Part shown: positions 9,701 through 16,410 of the stretch, one piece after another
Numbering within the stretch: the stretch's first letter is position 1
How the letters are laid out: each line of letters opens with the position of its first letter
Assembly (NCBI RefSeq): GCF_025264625.1
Contig: NZ_CP093313.1
Coordinates: 4,216,001-4,280,000, forward strand
Source of the DNA: Occallatibacter riparius
Lineage (GTDB): Bacteria; Acidobacteriota; Terriglobia; Terriglobales; Acidobacteriaceae
Reading direction: 5' to 3'
DNA: 64,000 nt
Notes under the pieces: model-generated
The model's input: only the letters and a program-made list of their open reading frames with translations
What the model was told of the DNA's origin: nothing
Databases searched by the model: none
Program-made: the position numbers and the translations under genes

Positions 9701-10297
9701 GTTCTGCGTGGAAATGCCGTCGACCGACGTCTCCGACTGAAACGGAAGCCCACCCTGCACCGAGAAGTTGAGCCCGTTGTCCGACTGCACGCCCGGAAGG
9801 GCCTGAACCATGTTCAGCGGACTGGTGCTGCCGCTGGCCCGTGTGTTCACCGGCAAATTCACCACGCTCTGCGTGTCCAGCGAGGAAGCAATCGAGGGAG
9901 TCTCGGTTTCGATGGCTCCGGCGGCGCTTGCATCCACCCGGACCTCCTCCTGCGTGCTGCCGATGATCAGCGTCACATCCACGCGAAGCTGCTGGCGCGC
10001 CGAGAGCACGATATCCGAAACCCGCTTGGATTGAAAACCATCCTTCGAGATCGCAACCTGGTAATTTCCTGCGGACAGGTCCGTGGCCTGATAGTTGCCG
10101 CTCGCGTCCGTTTTGTAGCTTGTCGAGATCCCCGTATCCGTGTTGGTGATAACGACACGAGCATCGATAAGTACCGACTCCCCCTGATCCTTAACGGTTC
10201 CAAGGATGGTGGACTGTACGGATTGGGCGGTCAGTGCGACCGAGGTCAACAGGAACAGCAGAATGAGTGCAGAACAGCGCGAACGCCAGCGAAACAT
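6773..10297 (-). CDS. TonB-dependent outer-membrane receptor, Oar-like, with carboxypeptidase-regulatory N-domain
   Basis: 1174 residues: a signal peptide ending near ALTAQS, then a CarboxypepD_reg-like beta-sandwich (~residues 28-110, GTVKDQGESVLIDARVVITN), a plug (QALPGVQSDNG...SVDGIS), and a very long 22-strand-type barrel ending in Phe. This layout is typical of the large Oar/SusC-like receptors abundant in acidobacteria, which import oligosaccharides or other large nutrients across the outer membrane. A GAGGTG ribosome site precedes ATG 10297. It is followed by the GH35 gene. Its promoter (see 10325-10354) carries a palindrome shared with the sugar-kinase operon. Substrate is unknown; a galactoside is inferred from GH35. 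Confidence 0.92.
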   Translation of the reverse strand: MFRWRSRCSALILLFLLTSVALTAQSVQSTILGTVKDQGESVLIDARVVITNTDTGISTSYKTDASGNYQATDLSAGNYQVAISKDGFQSKRVSDIVLSARQQLRVDVTLIIGSTQEEVRVDASAAGAIETETPSIASSLDTQSVVNLPVNTRASGSTSPLNMVQALPGVQSDNGLNFSVQGGLPFQSETSVDGISTQNVNSNSPLSDAFPSTESIAEIRVDGVSNNAEFGPVGEITTVSKSGTNQLHGSLFWYHQNRTFDAVAYGTPVDPVTGSVERPQKIGNDFGASAGGPLVIPHLYNGHDRTFFFGTYEGFHFPKQSTIQNLVPTPPMLSGDFSQEVPFNPADPSTWMFNPSTGGIYDGNVVSPINASANPFLSLFPAPNVANYKTVIEAEQGLGYNYTANRDSAYHSNQFDARADHRFTDKLQGFARYTFKNVTSLNPQDLNVPSVTAFDDYRILASSLVYVFSPTLLNEFRFGFTVEKNGLRDQIDGRPYTAAAGFQPVSENYPVNGMAALWFPNMTMVKAGDLSNTSQSHLYQYADNVTWTKGRHTAKLGADIRSMQAVTTLGSFGINNVEVFAFTGQVTGALLPNSSVAQFADMLGGAPVETQYYTLVPKNAGTTTYYGGFAQDQWNVTPKLTLSYGLRYEYHPAYHDKYGAIGNFDPSTATTGSVIYPAGHKDLLDPTFLASFNACGYGDPNASAPANCTPVLSSSEAHLPSSLRRSQWNRFLPRVGVAWRPFNNDTTAVRAGFGMYNTTLLGSIFFAMTDSLQAASLNYFNSMTENGLAYLWPNTSPGTGSSAPVYGTSSFNTADKIDWQDPYSMQWNLSVDHKFPGDIGMRVSYIGMKTDDLVLTPDLNDMSYSSTTPALQRPLTDRPFPNWGSINSHLPGGVSNYNSLQAEANHRTQHGLTLESSFTWAKNLADNAGSGSSSFVAENGGGSSPTTYLHNPMLDYGNVNGTRRERWISTGVYELPFGHGRTFAAHANRSENALIGGWQLSSIFLWQTGPYLSAHIPQSNADPSGTGSGILYGADQRPDIVGNIRPAHPNRNQWVNPRAFACPSNSGYTESSYAGNACGVGVTSSPIGRFGSEHVGDIEGPGTVNLSGGLSKRIEITERVFLRAEGTFTNVLNHTNLNDPLLDFTNPNFGKITSARGSDFGGNRTGQVSMRLEF

Positions 10298-10324
10298 TAC
10301 ATCACCTCAACAGAATCACGCTAG

Positions 10325-10354
10325 AATATATGAGCGATGCTCATGTTCCGTCAA
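10325..10354 (-). promoter_or_regulatory. Sigma70-type promoter of the TonB receptor-GH35 operon with an operator palindrome in the spacer
   Basis: On the minus strand: -35 TTGACG (10349-10354), an 18-nt spacer, and -10 TATATT (10325-10330), 27 nt upstream of the receptor start. The spacer holds a perfect palindrome, ATGAGC-N3-GCTCAT (10330-10344). The promoter at 14056 has the same -35/-10 geometry and a matching GCTCA arm at the same place. A repressor bound here would block RNA polymerase; the TetR protein encoded divergently at 10599 is the obvious candidate. Confidence 0.65.
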
Positions 10355-10598
10355 GAGCGGCCGGCTATCCAGGTTTCGATCTAGCGCTTCGAATCGACCG
10401 CCACCACTATCTTCCGCCACGCTGGAACGCAGATGGTTGATGTGGAGCAATCAAGCTCGGCTAAATTCAGCAGGCATGGAGAGGGTGCCGTGCCCGGACC
10501 GGATCAGGATTCTTTTTAGCAATCGTCGATATAAGCAAGCGACAGATTCCGCCTGCAAATGAAAGCTCATCCCATACCATGGTGTTTTGAGGTAGCCG

Positions 10599-11312
10599 AT
10601 GCTGGAATCAGAGGACAGAACACAGGTAAAGCGGATACCCCGCCAGGAGCGCAGCCAGGCTCGATTTGAACAGGTGCTCGAAGCGTCGCTTCGCCTCTTC
10701 GCGGCCCGCGGATATGAAAGCGTCTCGATGCGCGAAATCGCGCGCGAAGCGAAGATGCCCATCGCCTCGGTCTACCAGTACTTCCCCATGAAGCTCGCAA
10801 TCGTTCGCGAGATGTGGAGCCGTTACACGTCCAGCATCACGCAAGCGCTCACCGACGGGATCAAGCGTTCGCTGGCAGAAGGGGAAGACCACTCAGACGA
10901 GTTGATCGGGAGCATCGTCGACCGCATGGCGCAGCTTCAGGCCTCCAATCCCGCATTCATCGAGATATGGAGCTGTGTCGCTGCTTCCATGGAACTTCGC
11001 GAACTCAACGTAGAAGACACGCTTCACAATGCGCGCTCCATCGCGGACTTTCTGCACAAGATGCATCCGAGTGTTGCCGCCAGCTCGCTCTATGATCGCG
11101 CGTTGATCGCAATCGAAATGTCGAGCTCCACCACGCGCCTCGCTCTATGTCTGCCTGAGCCGCATCGGGCGCGCATTCTGCAGTCTCTGAAAGCCGCTAT
11201 CGCATTGCTGATCAACCCTGCGACGCTCGAAACTCAAACCGGTCCTCCTCGCGGCAAGGCCAAAGCTTCCAAAAAGCCGGCGGTTTCCAATCGAAAGCCT
11301 GTCAGGAGATGA
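10599..11312 (+). CDS. TetR/AcrR family transcriptional regulator
   Basis: 237 residues. The N-terminal TetR HTH covers ~residues 20-65, with the standard pattern VLEASLRLFAARGYESVSMREIA followed by IASVYQYFPMKLAI. The helical C-terminal ligand domain has no assignable ligand, and a basic tail (GKAKASKKP) ends the protein. A GAGGT ribosome site sits 5 nt before ATG 10599. It is divergent from the TonB receptor-GH35 operon and next to the ALDH/MFS and kinase operons, so it likely regulates this island through the TGANN-N3-GCTCA sites. Its 3' end overlaps the convergent ALDH gene by 11 bases. The 300-bp divergent region (10298-10598) otherwise shows nothing I can name. Confidence 0.92.
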   Translation: MLESEDRTQVKRIPRQERSQARFEQVLEASLRLFAARGYESVSMREIAREAKMPIASVYQYFPMKLAIVREMWSRYTSSITQALTDGIKRSLAEGEDHSDELIGSIVDRMAQLQASNPAFIEIWSCVAASMELRELNVEDTLHNARSIADFLHKMHPSVAASSLYDRALIAIEMSSSTTRLALCLPEPHRARILQSLKAAIALLINPATLETQTGPPRGKAKASKKPAVSNRKPVRR

Positions 11313-12723
11313 GCCACCGCAGGATGCGATCTTTCATCCCCGTGAACGGTGGGTAGCGCGCGTCGAGATCGGCGCGGAATGATCGGTGCAGAACCGCCTT
11401 TGGGCGGGAGAATGCTTCGAACGTGTAGCGACCGTGAAACGAGCCCATTCCGCTATCCCCTACTCCCCCAAATGGCAGGTCCGGGACTATCTGACTCACA
11501 ATCGAATCATTCACAACGATCGTGCCTGCACTCATCGTGTTGACTACTTGGTGCTGAAGTCGCCGGTCTTTCGTGAACAGGTGAAGCTGAAGCGGCTTGG
11601 GCCTGCTCCGAACAAACGACAGCGCCTGCTCGAGACTGTCATAGCCAATCACCGGAAGTATGGGGCCGAAGATCTCGTCCCGCAGGACGGTTGCGTCGTC
11701 CGGGATATCGGTCAGCACGGTTGGAGCGATGTATCGATCCTTCTCGTCTGACTGCCCCCCGATCACAACTCGGCCTTCCTTCAGAAATTGCTGCAGCCTC
11801 GCAAAGTGCGTCGCATTCACGATGCGCCCGTACGATTCGCTGCGCTGGGGATCGCTTCCATAGAAGCGCACTATAGCCTCGCCCAGTGCTTCAATCAGCG
11901 GGATGCGCAGGCGCTCCGGAACGAGCACGCAATCGGGTGCAACGCAAAGCTGCCCGCAGTTCATGAAGCGGCCCCAGGCGATGCGCCGCGCCGTGATCTC
12001 AATCGGTGCATCCTCTGCAACGATGACAGGATTCTTCCCGCCGAGTTCCAGAGTCACCGGTGTGAGATTCGCGGCGGCCGCCGCCATCACAATCCTCCCA
12101 ACTCGGCTGGATCCGGTGTAGAAGATCTTGTCGAACCGAAGTTCGAGAAGCTGCGATGCGGTCTCAGGCCCACCCGAGATGACGATCACTGCTTCCGGAT
12201 CGACGTATCGCTCCAGGTGCGCGGCCATCAGCGTCGACGAATGCGGCGCGCTCTCCGGCAACTTCATCACCGCTGAATTGCCTGCAGCCAGCGCACCGGC
12301 AAGGGGTATCAGGATCTGCTGAAATGGATAGTTCCACGTGCCGAGAATGAGTGCAAGACCGAATGGTTCCGGTTGAGTCCAACTCCTCCCGGGCTGCGCT
12401 GCTAGCGGCGTGCGCACTCTCCGCGGGCGCAGCCATCGGCGCAGGTTCTTCTGCATCAGCCGAATCTCCGCCCGGACCATCGAGACGTCGGCCATCCGCG
12501 CATCTGCGCGGCAGCGGCCTAGATCGGCCTTGAGAGCCTCGAGCATCGCCTCTTCCTGCTCGTCCACGAAGCGCAACAGTCCGCCGAGCTGCGCGAGTCG
12601 CCAGGCGAGCGGGCGCACGATTCCGGAATCGACACTCTGCCGCAGTTGGCGCAGTCGCTCGTGAGGAAGACTCACGTCCTGAGCGGCAGCAGATTTAACC
12701 GTGGTGGACTCATCCATCTGCAT
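11302..12723 (-). CDS. NAD(P)-dependent aldehyde dehydrogenase (ALDH3-like)
   Basis: 473 residues covering a complete aldehyde dehydrogenase fold: cofactor site GTWNYPFQQ (128-136), PESAPHSS, general base Glu226 in TLELGGKNP and catalytic Cys260 in MNCGQLCVAPD. The short length and sequence flavour resemble class 3 and coniferyl-aldehyde-type enzymes, which oxidise medium-chain or aromatic aldehydes to acids. An ATG at 12717 (two codons in) has the better ribosome-site spacing from AAGGA. It starts about 16 nt after the MFS stop and is therefore probably in an operon with the transporter. In context it could oxidise an aldehyde made by the neighbouring aldolase; this is inference. Confidence 0.9.
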   Translation of the reverse strand: MQMDESTTVKSAAAQDVSLPHERLRQLRQSVDSGIVRPLAWRLAQLGGLLRFVDEQEEAMLEALKADLGRCRADARMADVSMVRAEIRLMQKNLRRWLRPRRVRTPLAAQPGRSWTQPEPFGLALILGTWNYPFQQILIPLAGALAAGNSAVMKLPESAPHSSTLMAAHLERYVDPEAVIVISGGPETASQLLELRFDKIFYTGSSRVGRIVMAAAAANLTPVTLELGGKNPVIVAEDAPIEITARRIAWGRFMNCGQLCVAPDCVLVPERLRIPLIEALGEAIVRFYGSDPQRSESYGRIVNATHFARLQQFLKEGRVVIGGQSDEKDRYIAPTVLTDIPDDATVLRDEIFGPILPVIGYDSLEQALSFVRSRPKPLQLHLFTKDRRLQHQVVNTMSAGTIVVNDSIVSQIVPDLPFGGVGDSGMGSFHGRYTFEAFSRPKAVLHRSFRADLDARYPPFTGMKDRILRWLIS

Positions 12724-12739
12724 CGTTCCTTGTCTCGCG

Positions 12740-13936
12740 TCAGGTCAGCGATGGCGTCATCTGCGACTCATCTACGAACCGCATCATCACAATGCCGTAG
12801 AGAGCCAGAGCAACTCCGTTCAGCACCAGGGTTGCGGTTGCAACCGCGGCGACGCCCAGAGTCGCGGCCAGCGCAGGGCCGATGCCATTCCCCAGTGTGA
12901 CCAGTGCCGTGCTTGCAGCAACGGTTCGACCGTGGCGGTCCATGCGAGCGGAGAGCCCCAGTTGGTAGATCACGCACGAAAGGTTGGTGATCGCCTGCAC
13001 TACGTTCGCCGCAACGTAGACCCAGTGCACAGCTATCGTGGACGCCAGATACATCGCTACAGCATTCGCGAAAAGCAGTCCGAACAGCGTTGTGAATCGG
13101 CCGTAGCGCTCCCCGGCCCATGCCGCTCCCATCGCGCCGAACAAAAGAAGCAACGTGGAGACAGCGAGAATCACGCCGATGCCATGGTCGTTGAAACCTG
13201 CAGCTCTTCCGTAGAATTCCTCCATCGACCAGAATGCCCCCTGGCCCAATTGAGTGAGGAACACAGCCGCAACAACCAGCAGGGAAGGCAGCGTATTCGT
13301 CGACATTGAGGCATGCGCTTTCCGCCTTCTGTATCGCATTCCAGGCAGGCGCAGTAGCAGCGCTGCGCCGATCAGGCCGACAATTAGCAGGCAAATATAC
13401 GGAGCGCGATATCCCAGCCGGTCAACCATGTAGGGAAGCAAAGCCAGCCAGATCGCTGCATCGAGAATGGAAGAGAGGGTGACGACGGCAATGATCCTCT
13501 CCTTATCGAACGCTCGCGACAGAAAGCACGTGCCTCCCGCTCCCACCATACCCGCGCCAACGCCTGCCGCAAGACGAGACGCGATGAGGACCGTCGGCGC
13601 GGATGACGTGAGCGTTCCAAGAGCGGCAAAGACGTTCAACGTCGCGCCCGCAATGGCGAGGGACCGCACAGAATGCCGCGATGAGAATGCTGAGAGGACG
13701 ACCGTGGTGATCGCAGCAACCGCCAGCTCCATGCTCACCAGCAGTCCCGCTGATCTTCCTGTGAGTCCAGCACGGCCCTTCAGCGTGTCAACCAGCACCG
13801 GCAGAAGGAACAGGCTCGTTCCGATGACGAGCTGCGCGCCGACAAGAGGTAGTACAAGGATTTGATCCCGATCGCGGGGGAAGAGCGTTCTGAGCATACA
13901 CACGTTTCTGGAACACTTGAGCCGGCGGATCGTCAT
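12740..13936 (-). CDS. MFS transporter
   Basis: 398 residues with around 12 hydrophobic segments and short polar loops, including RYRRRKA in the central cytoplasmic loop. SRLAAGVGAGMVGAGG in the N-half fits the glycine-rich helix packing of major facilitator proteins. A downstream ATG at 13897 (MLRTLF) is an alternative start. It is the first gene of an MFS-ALDH operon with a promoter at 13981-14016, divergent from the kinase operon. Likely an inner-membrane importer of the island's substrate or an exporter of a product. Drug export cannot be excluded. Confidence 0.85.
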   Translation of the reverse strand: MTIRRLKCSRNVCMLRTLFPRDRDQILVLPLVGAQLVIGTSLFLLPVLVDTLKGRAGLTGRSAGLLVSMELAVAAITTVVLSAFSSRHSVRSLAIAGATLNVFAALGTLTSSAPTVLIASRLAAGVGAGMVGAGGTCFLSRAFDKERIIAVVTLSSILDAAIWLALLPYMVDRLGYRAPYICLLIVGLIGAALLLRLPGMRYRRRKAHASMSTNTLPSLLVVAAVFLTQLGQGAFWSMEEFYGRAAGFNDHGIGVILAVSTLLLLFGAMGAAWAGERYGRFTTLFGLLFANAVAMYLASTIAVHWVYVAANVVQAITNLSCVIYQLGLSARMDRHGRTVAASTALVTLGNGIGPALAATLGVAAVATATLVLNGVALALYGIVMMRFVDESQMTPSLT

Positions 13937-13980
13937 CGCCTCGAGCCGGCCACTGCCAATGCCATGATTTAGCAGTTGAT

Positions 13981-14016
13981 CGCCCTATTAAAGAGGGCGC
14001 CAAATTGTACTGTCAA
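13981..14016 (-). promoter_or_regulatory. Promoter of the MFS-ALDH operon with palindrome over the -10
   Basis: On the minus strand, -35 TTGACA (14011-14016) and -10 TTTAAT (13987-13992) are separated by 18 nt. The -10 lies inside the palindrome CGCCCT-N7-AGGGCG (13981-13999), a different element from the TGANN-N3-GCTCA sites nearby. It may be an operator for another regulator. Confidence 0.5.
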
Positions 14017-14055
14017 GCGCAGCTGAGTTAAGACCTTTTGGCCATTGCGGGAGAA

Positions 14056-14097
14056 TTGACAAAATGTGACTGATGCTCATATTATCCCGATGAGCAT
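14056..14097 (+). promoter_or_regulatory. Promoter and operator of the kinase-aldolase-aminotransferase operon
   Basis: -35 TTGACA (14056-14061), an 18-nt spacer and -10 TATTAT (14080-14085). The spacer ends with TGACTGATGCTCA (14067-14079), matching the TGA-N2-N3-GCTCA element at the same distance from the -10 as in the TonB receptor promoter. A second, inverted half-site GATGAGCAT (14089-14097) follows the -10, giving ATGCTCAT-N9-ATGAGCAT around it. Confidence 0.65.
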
Positions 14098-14158
14098 AGT
14101 GTCCGGGCCCCTAGCCTGGGCTGCAACCGACCGAACCGACGAGGGAAGGACAGGAGCG

Positions 14159-15754
14159 ATGATTGCGCAATCCGGCGAATTCGTTCTTGCGGTCGACCTC
14201 GGCACGTCGGGATGCAAGTGCGCCTTGGTTGCGCCGGACGGCACAGTCAATTCCTGGGCATTTCGACCTGTTGCGCTTCACATCGTTGATCAGCTAGGCG
14301 CCGAGCAGGATCCGGAAGACTGGTGGAACGCGCTGGTCGGCGCAGCCCGTGAGGCGCTGTCAGCTTTGCCAGCGCAGGCACGAGTTATCGCGGTCTGCTG
14401 TTCCAGTCAGGGCGAGTGCACCGTTGCCGTCGACAAATCAGGCAAGCCCCTGCATCGCGCGATGTTGTGGCTCGATATGCGCGGAGCCCAGCAGATCAGG
14501 CGCCGAGCAGGCAGCGGGCTCCTCTCCATCGCCGGATACGAGCCACTCAGACTGATGCGCTGGATTCATCGCACCGGCGGAGCGCCTGCGCTGTCCGGAA
14601 AAGACCCTGCAGCACACATGGCCTTCATTCAGGAAACGCGTCCAGAGATTTACGAGAAGACCTACAAATTCCTGAATGCTCTTGATTATCTGAATCTCCG
14701 CCTCACCGGGCGCTTCGTCGCCACCGTCGATTCCATCTTGACCTCATGGGTAACGGACAATCGCGACATTGCCAACGTCCACTACGATCCCAAGCTGATC
14801 CGTCAATCCGGAATCGACGCAGACAAATTTCCCGAGATTGTCCGCTGCACCGATCTGCTCGGCCCGCTCACGCCGGAAGCTGCGCAACAACTCGGTCTGC
14901 CGCAATCCACGCCCGTGGTCGCAGGAGCAGTCGACAACTCAGCAGCTGCCCTGGGCGCCGGCACCATCGTGGATGGCGAAACGCACATCTACATCGGCAC
15001 ATCCTCCTGGATCGGCGCGCACGTTCCCTTTAAGAAGACCGACCTCTCCGCGCAAATCGCATCCGTCCCTTGCGCCCTGGACGGCCGCTATCTCGCAACG
15101 GCCCTGCAATCCTCCGCCGGCTCCAACCTTTCATATCTATCGAACAAGCTGCTCTTTCCCGACGATGAGTTTGGCACTCCGCAGCCCGCGGATTTCTACG
15201 CCGTTGTCGAGCGGATCGTTGCTTCCTCCCCTCCCGGTGCGTGCGGCCTGCTCTACACGCCGTGGATCTTCGGAGAACGCAGCCCGGTCGATGACTCCAG
15301 TCTCCGCGCAGGACTGCTCAATCTGTCCCTCCACCACTCCCGCGCCGACTTGATTCGCGCGGTCCTGGAAGGAATCGCGTTGAACACGCGCTGGATGCTG
15401 TCGCCCTTCATTCGCTTCCTCGGCCACCCCATCAAGCAGGTAACACTCGTGGGTGGCGGCGCAACTTCTGATGCCTGGTGCCAGATCTTTGCCGACGTCC
15501 TTGGCGTACCTGTCCGGCAACTTGTCTCATCGATCCAGGTCAACACGATCGGTGCGGCCTTCATCGGCCATGTAGGCCTCGGAAAAATGAAGTACAACGA
15601 CCTTACCACCATCACCCGAATCCGTCGCACATACACGCCAGATCCCGCGACTAGAAACCTGTACGACGAGCGGTTCGAAGAATTCCAGCTTGCTTACAAG
15701 CGCCTCGCACCCTTCTATAAGCGCATCAACTCGAAGGAGAGTCGACCATCATGA
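14159..15754 (+). CDS. FGGY-family carbohydrate kinase (xylulokinase-like)
   Basis: 531 residues. The N-terminal FGGY domain opens with the phosphate loop AVDLGTSGCKCAL (11-23), and the C-terminal domain carries the ATP-site pattern TLVGGGATSDAWCQIFADV near 430-450. Known family members phosphorylate pentuloses, hexuloses, glycerol, ribulose or autoinducer-2. The substrate is not deducible here; similarity feels closest to xylulokinase-type members. The start is ATG 14159, with AAGGA 8 nt upstream. The longer open frame from 14066 would run over the promoter. The stop overlaps the aldolase start (ATGA at 15751). It heads a tightly coupled operon. Confidence 0.88.
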   Translation: MIAQSGEFVLAVDLGTSGCKCALVAPDGTVNSWAFRPVALHIVDQLGAEQDPEDWWNALVGAAREALSALPAQARVIAVCCSSQGECTVAVDKSGKPLHRAMLWLDMRGAQQIRRRAGSGLLSIAGYEPLRLMRWIHRTGGAPALSGKDPAAHMAFIQETRPEIYEKTYKFLNALDYLNLRLTGRFVATVDSILTSWVTDNRDIANVHYDPKLIRQSGIDADKFPEIVRCTDLLGPLTPEAAQQLGLPQSTPVVAGAVDNSAAALGAGTIVDGETHIYIGTSSWIGAHVPFKKTDLSAQIASVPCALDGRYLATALQSSAGSNLSYLSNKLLFPDDEFGTPQPADFYAVVERIVASSPPGACGLLYTPWIFGERSPVDDSSLRAGLLNLSLHHSRADLIRAVLEGIALNTRWMLSPFIRFLGHPIKQVTLVGGGATSDAWCQIFADVLGVPVRQLVSSIQVNTIGAAFIGHVGLGKMKYNDLTTITRIRRTYTPDPATRNLYDERFEEFQLAYKRLAPFYKRINSKESRPS

Positions 15755-16410
15755 CCTTCGAGTCTGTTCGTCGCGATCTGATTGCCGCATGCCTGCATCT
15801 GGCCGACAAAGGCTATCTCGCCGGCACAGGAGGAAACGTTGCATGCCGCATCGATGAGGAGCACTTCGCCATCACGCCGTCTGCATCCGACTACTATGCT
15901 CTGAACGCAGCCGACATTTGCGTTCTTAGATTGAGCGATCTCCAGCAAGTCGCTGGGGACAAGCGCCCATCGGTTGAGCACAAGCTGCATGCCCATTTGC
16001 TGCGTGCGCGGCGCGACTGCGTTGCGAGCATCCACACGCACCAGCCCATCGCCAGCGCATACACATTGCTAGGCAGGGATCTGGAGTTCGATCTTCCTGC
16101 GTATCGAGCAGCCCTGGGGCCGAAGGCACTTTGCGTCGGCTATGCTCCTTCAGGTACAGCTTGGCTCGCGTCGAAGCTTCGCAAAAGCCTCCGGCCAGAT
16201 ATCAATGCCTATTTCCTGCGCAACCACGGCGTGGTGTGTTGCGGACCCTCGCTCCGCGAAGCAGCCCAACGAGTCGACATGCTAGAACGCGCCTGCAGCG
16301 AGTTCTTCCGCAGCGCAATCCAGAATCGACAGATCTCTGGTGCTGAAGCTTGGACTCGCGAAGCACTGAGCTTGCTTGTCCCGAACCCGGAACTGGAGAA
16401 CCGACCATGA
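15751..16410 (+). CDS. Class II (zinc) aldolase/epimerase family protein
   Basis: 219 residues, normal for the fuculose-1-phosphate aldolase/ribulose-5-phosphate 4-epimerase family. It shows GTGGNVACR (phosphate/substrate loop, ~26-33), the catalytic-region Glu76 in SVEHKLH, the paired zinc ligands His95 and His97 in SIHTHQP, and the third His159 in RNHGVV. Such enzymes cleave phosphorylated ketoses or hydroxy-acids retro-aldol fashion, or epimerise them. Coupled by ATGA overlaps to both the upstream kinase and downstream aminotransferase, it probably acts on the kinase product. Aldolase versus epimerase cannot be settled from sequence. Confidence 0.88.
   Translation: MTFESVRRDLIAACLHLADKGYLAGTGGNVACRIDEEHFAITPSASDYYALNAADICVLRLSDLQQVAGDKRPSVEHKLHAHLLRARRDCVASIHTHQPIASAYTLLGRDLEFDLPAYRAALGPKALCVGYAPSGTAWLASKLRKSLRPDINAYFLRNHGVVCCGPSLREAAQRVDMLERACSEFFRSAIQNRQISGAEAWTREALSLLVPNPELENRP

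Noticed and set aside
9035..10324. 429-codon open frame antisense to the TonB receptor start
   Set aside because: It lies over a receptor with clear family signatures and would cross that gene's ribosome site and end just at its promoter; the Arg-rich translation resembles no protein family.
14066..14158. Longer N-terminus for the FGGY kinase
   Set aside because: It would translate across the -10 and the operator half-site; ATG 14159 has AAGGA at good spacing and starts right before the phosphate loop.
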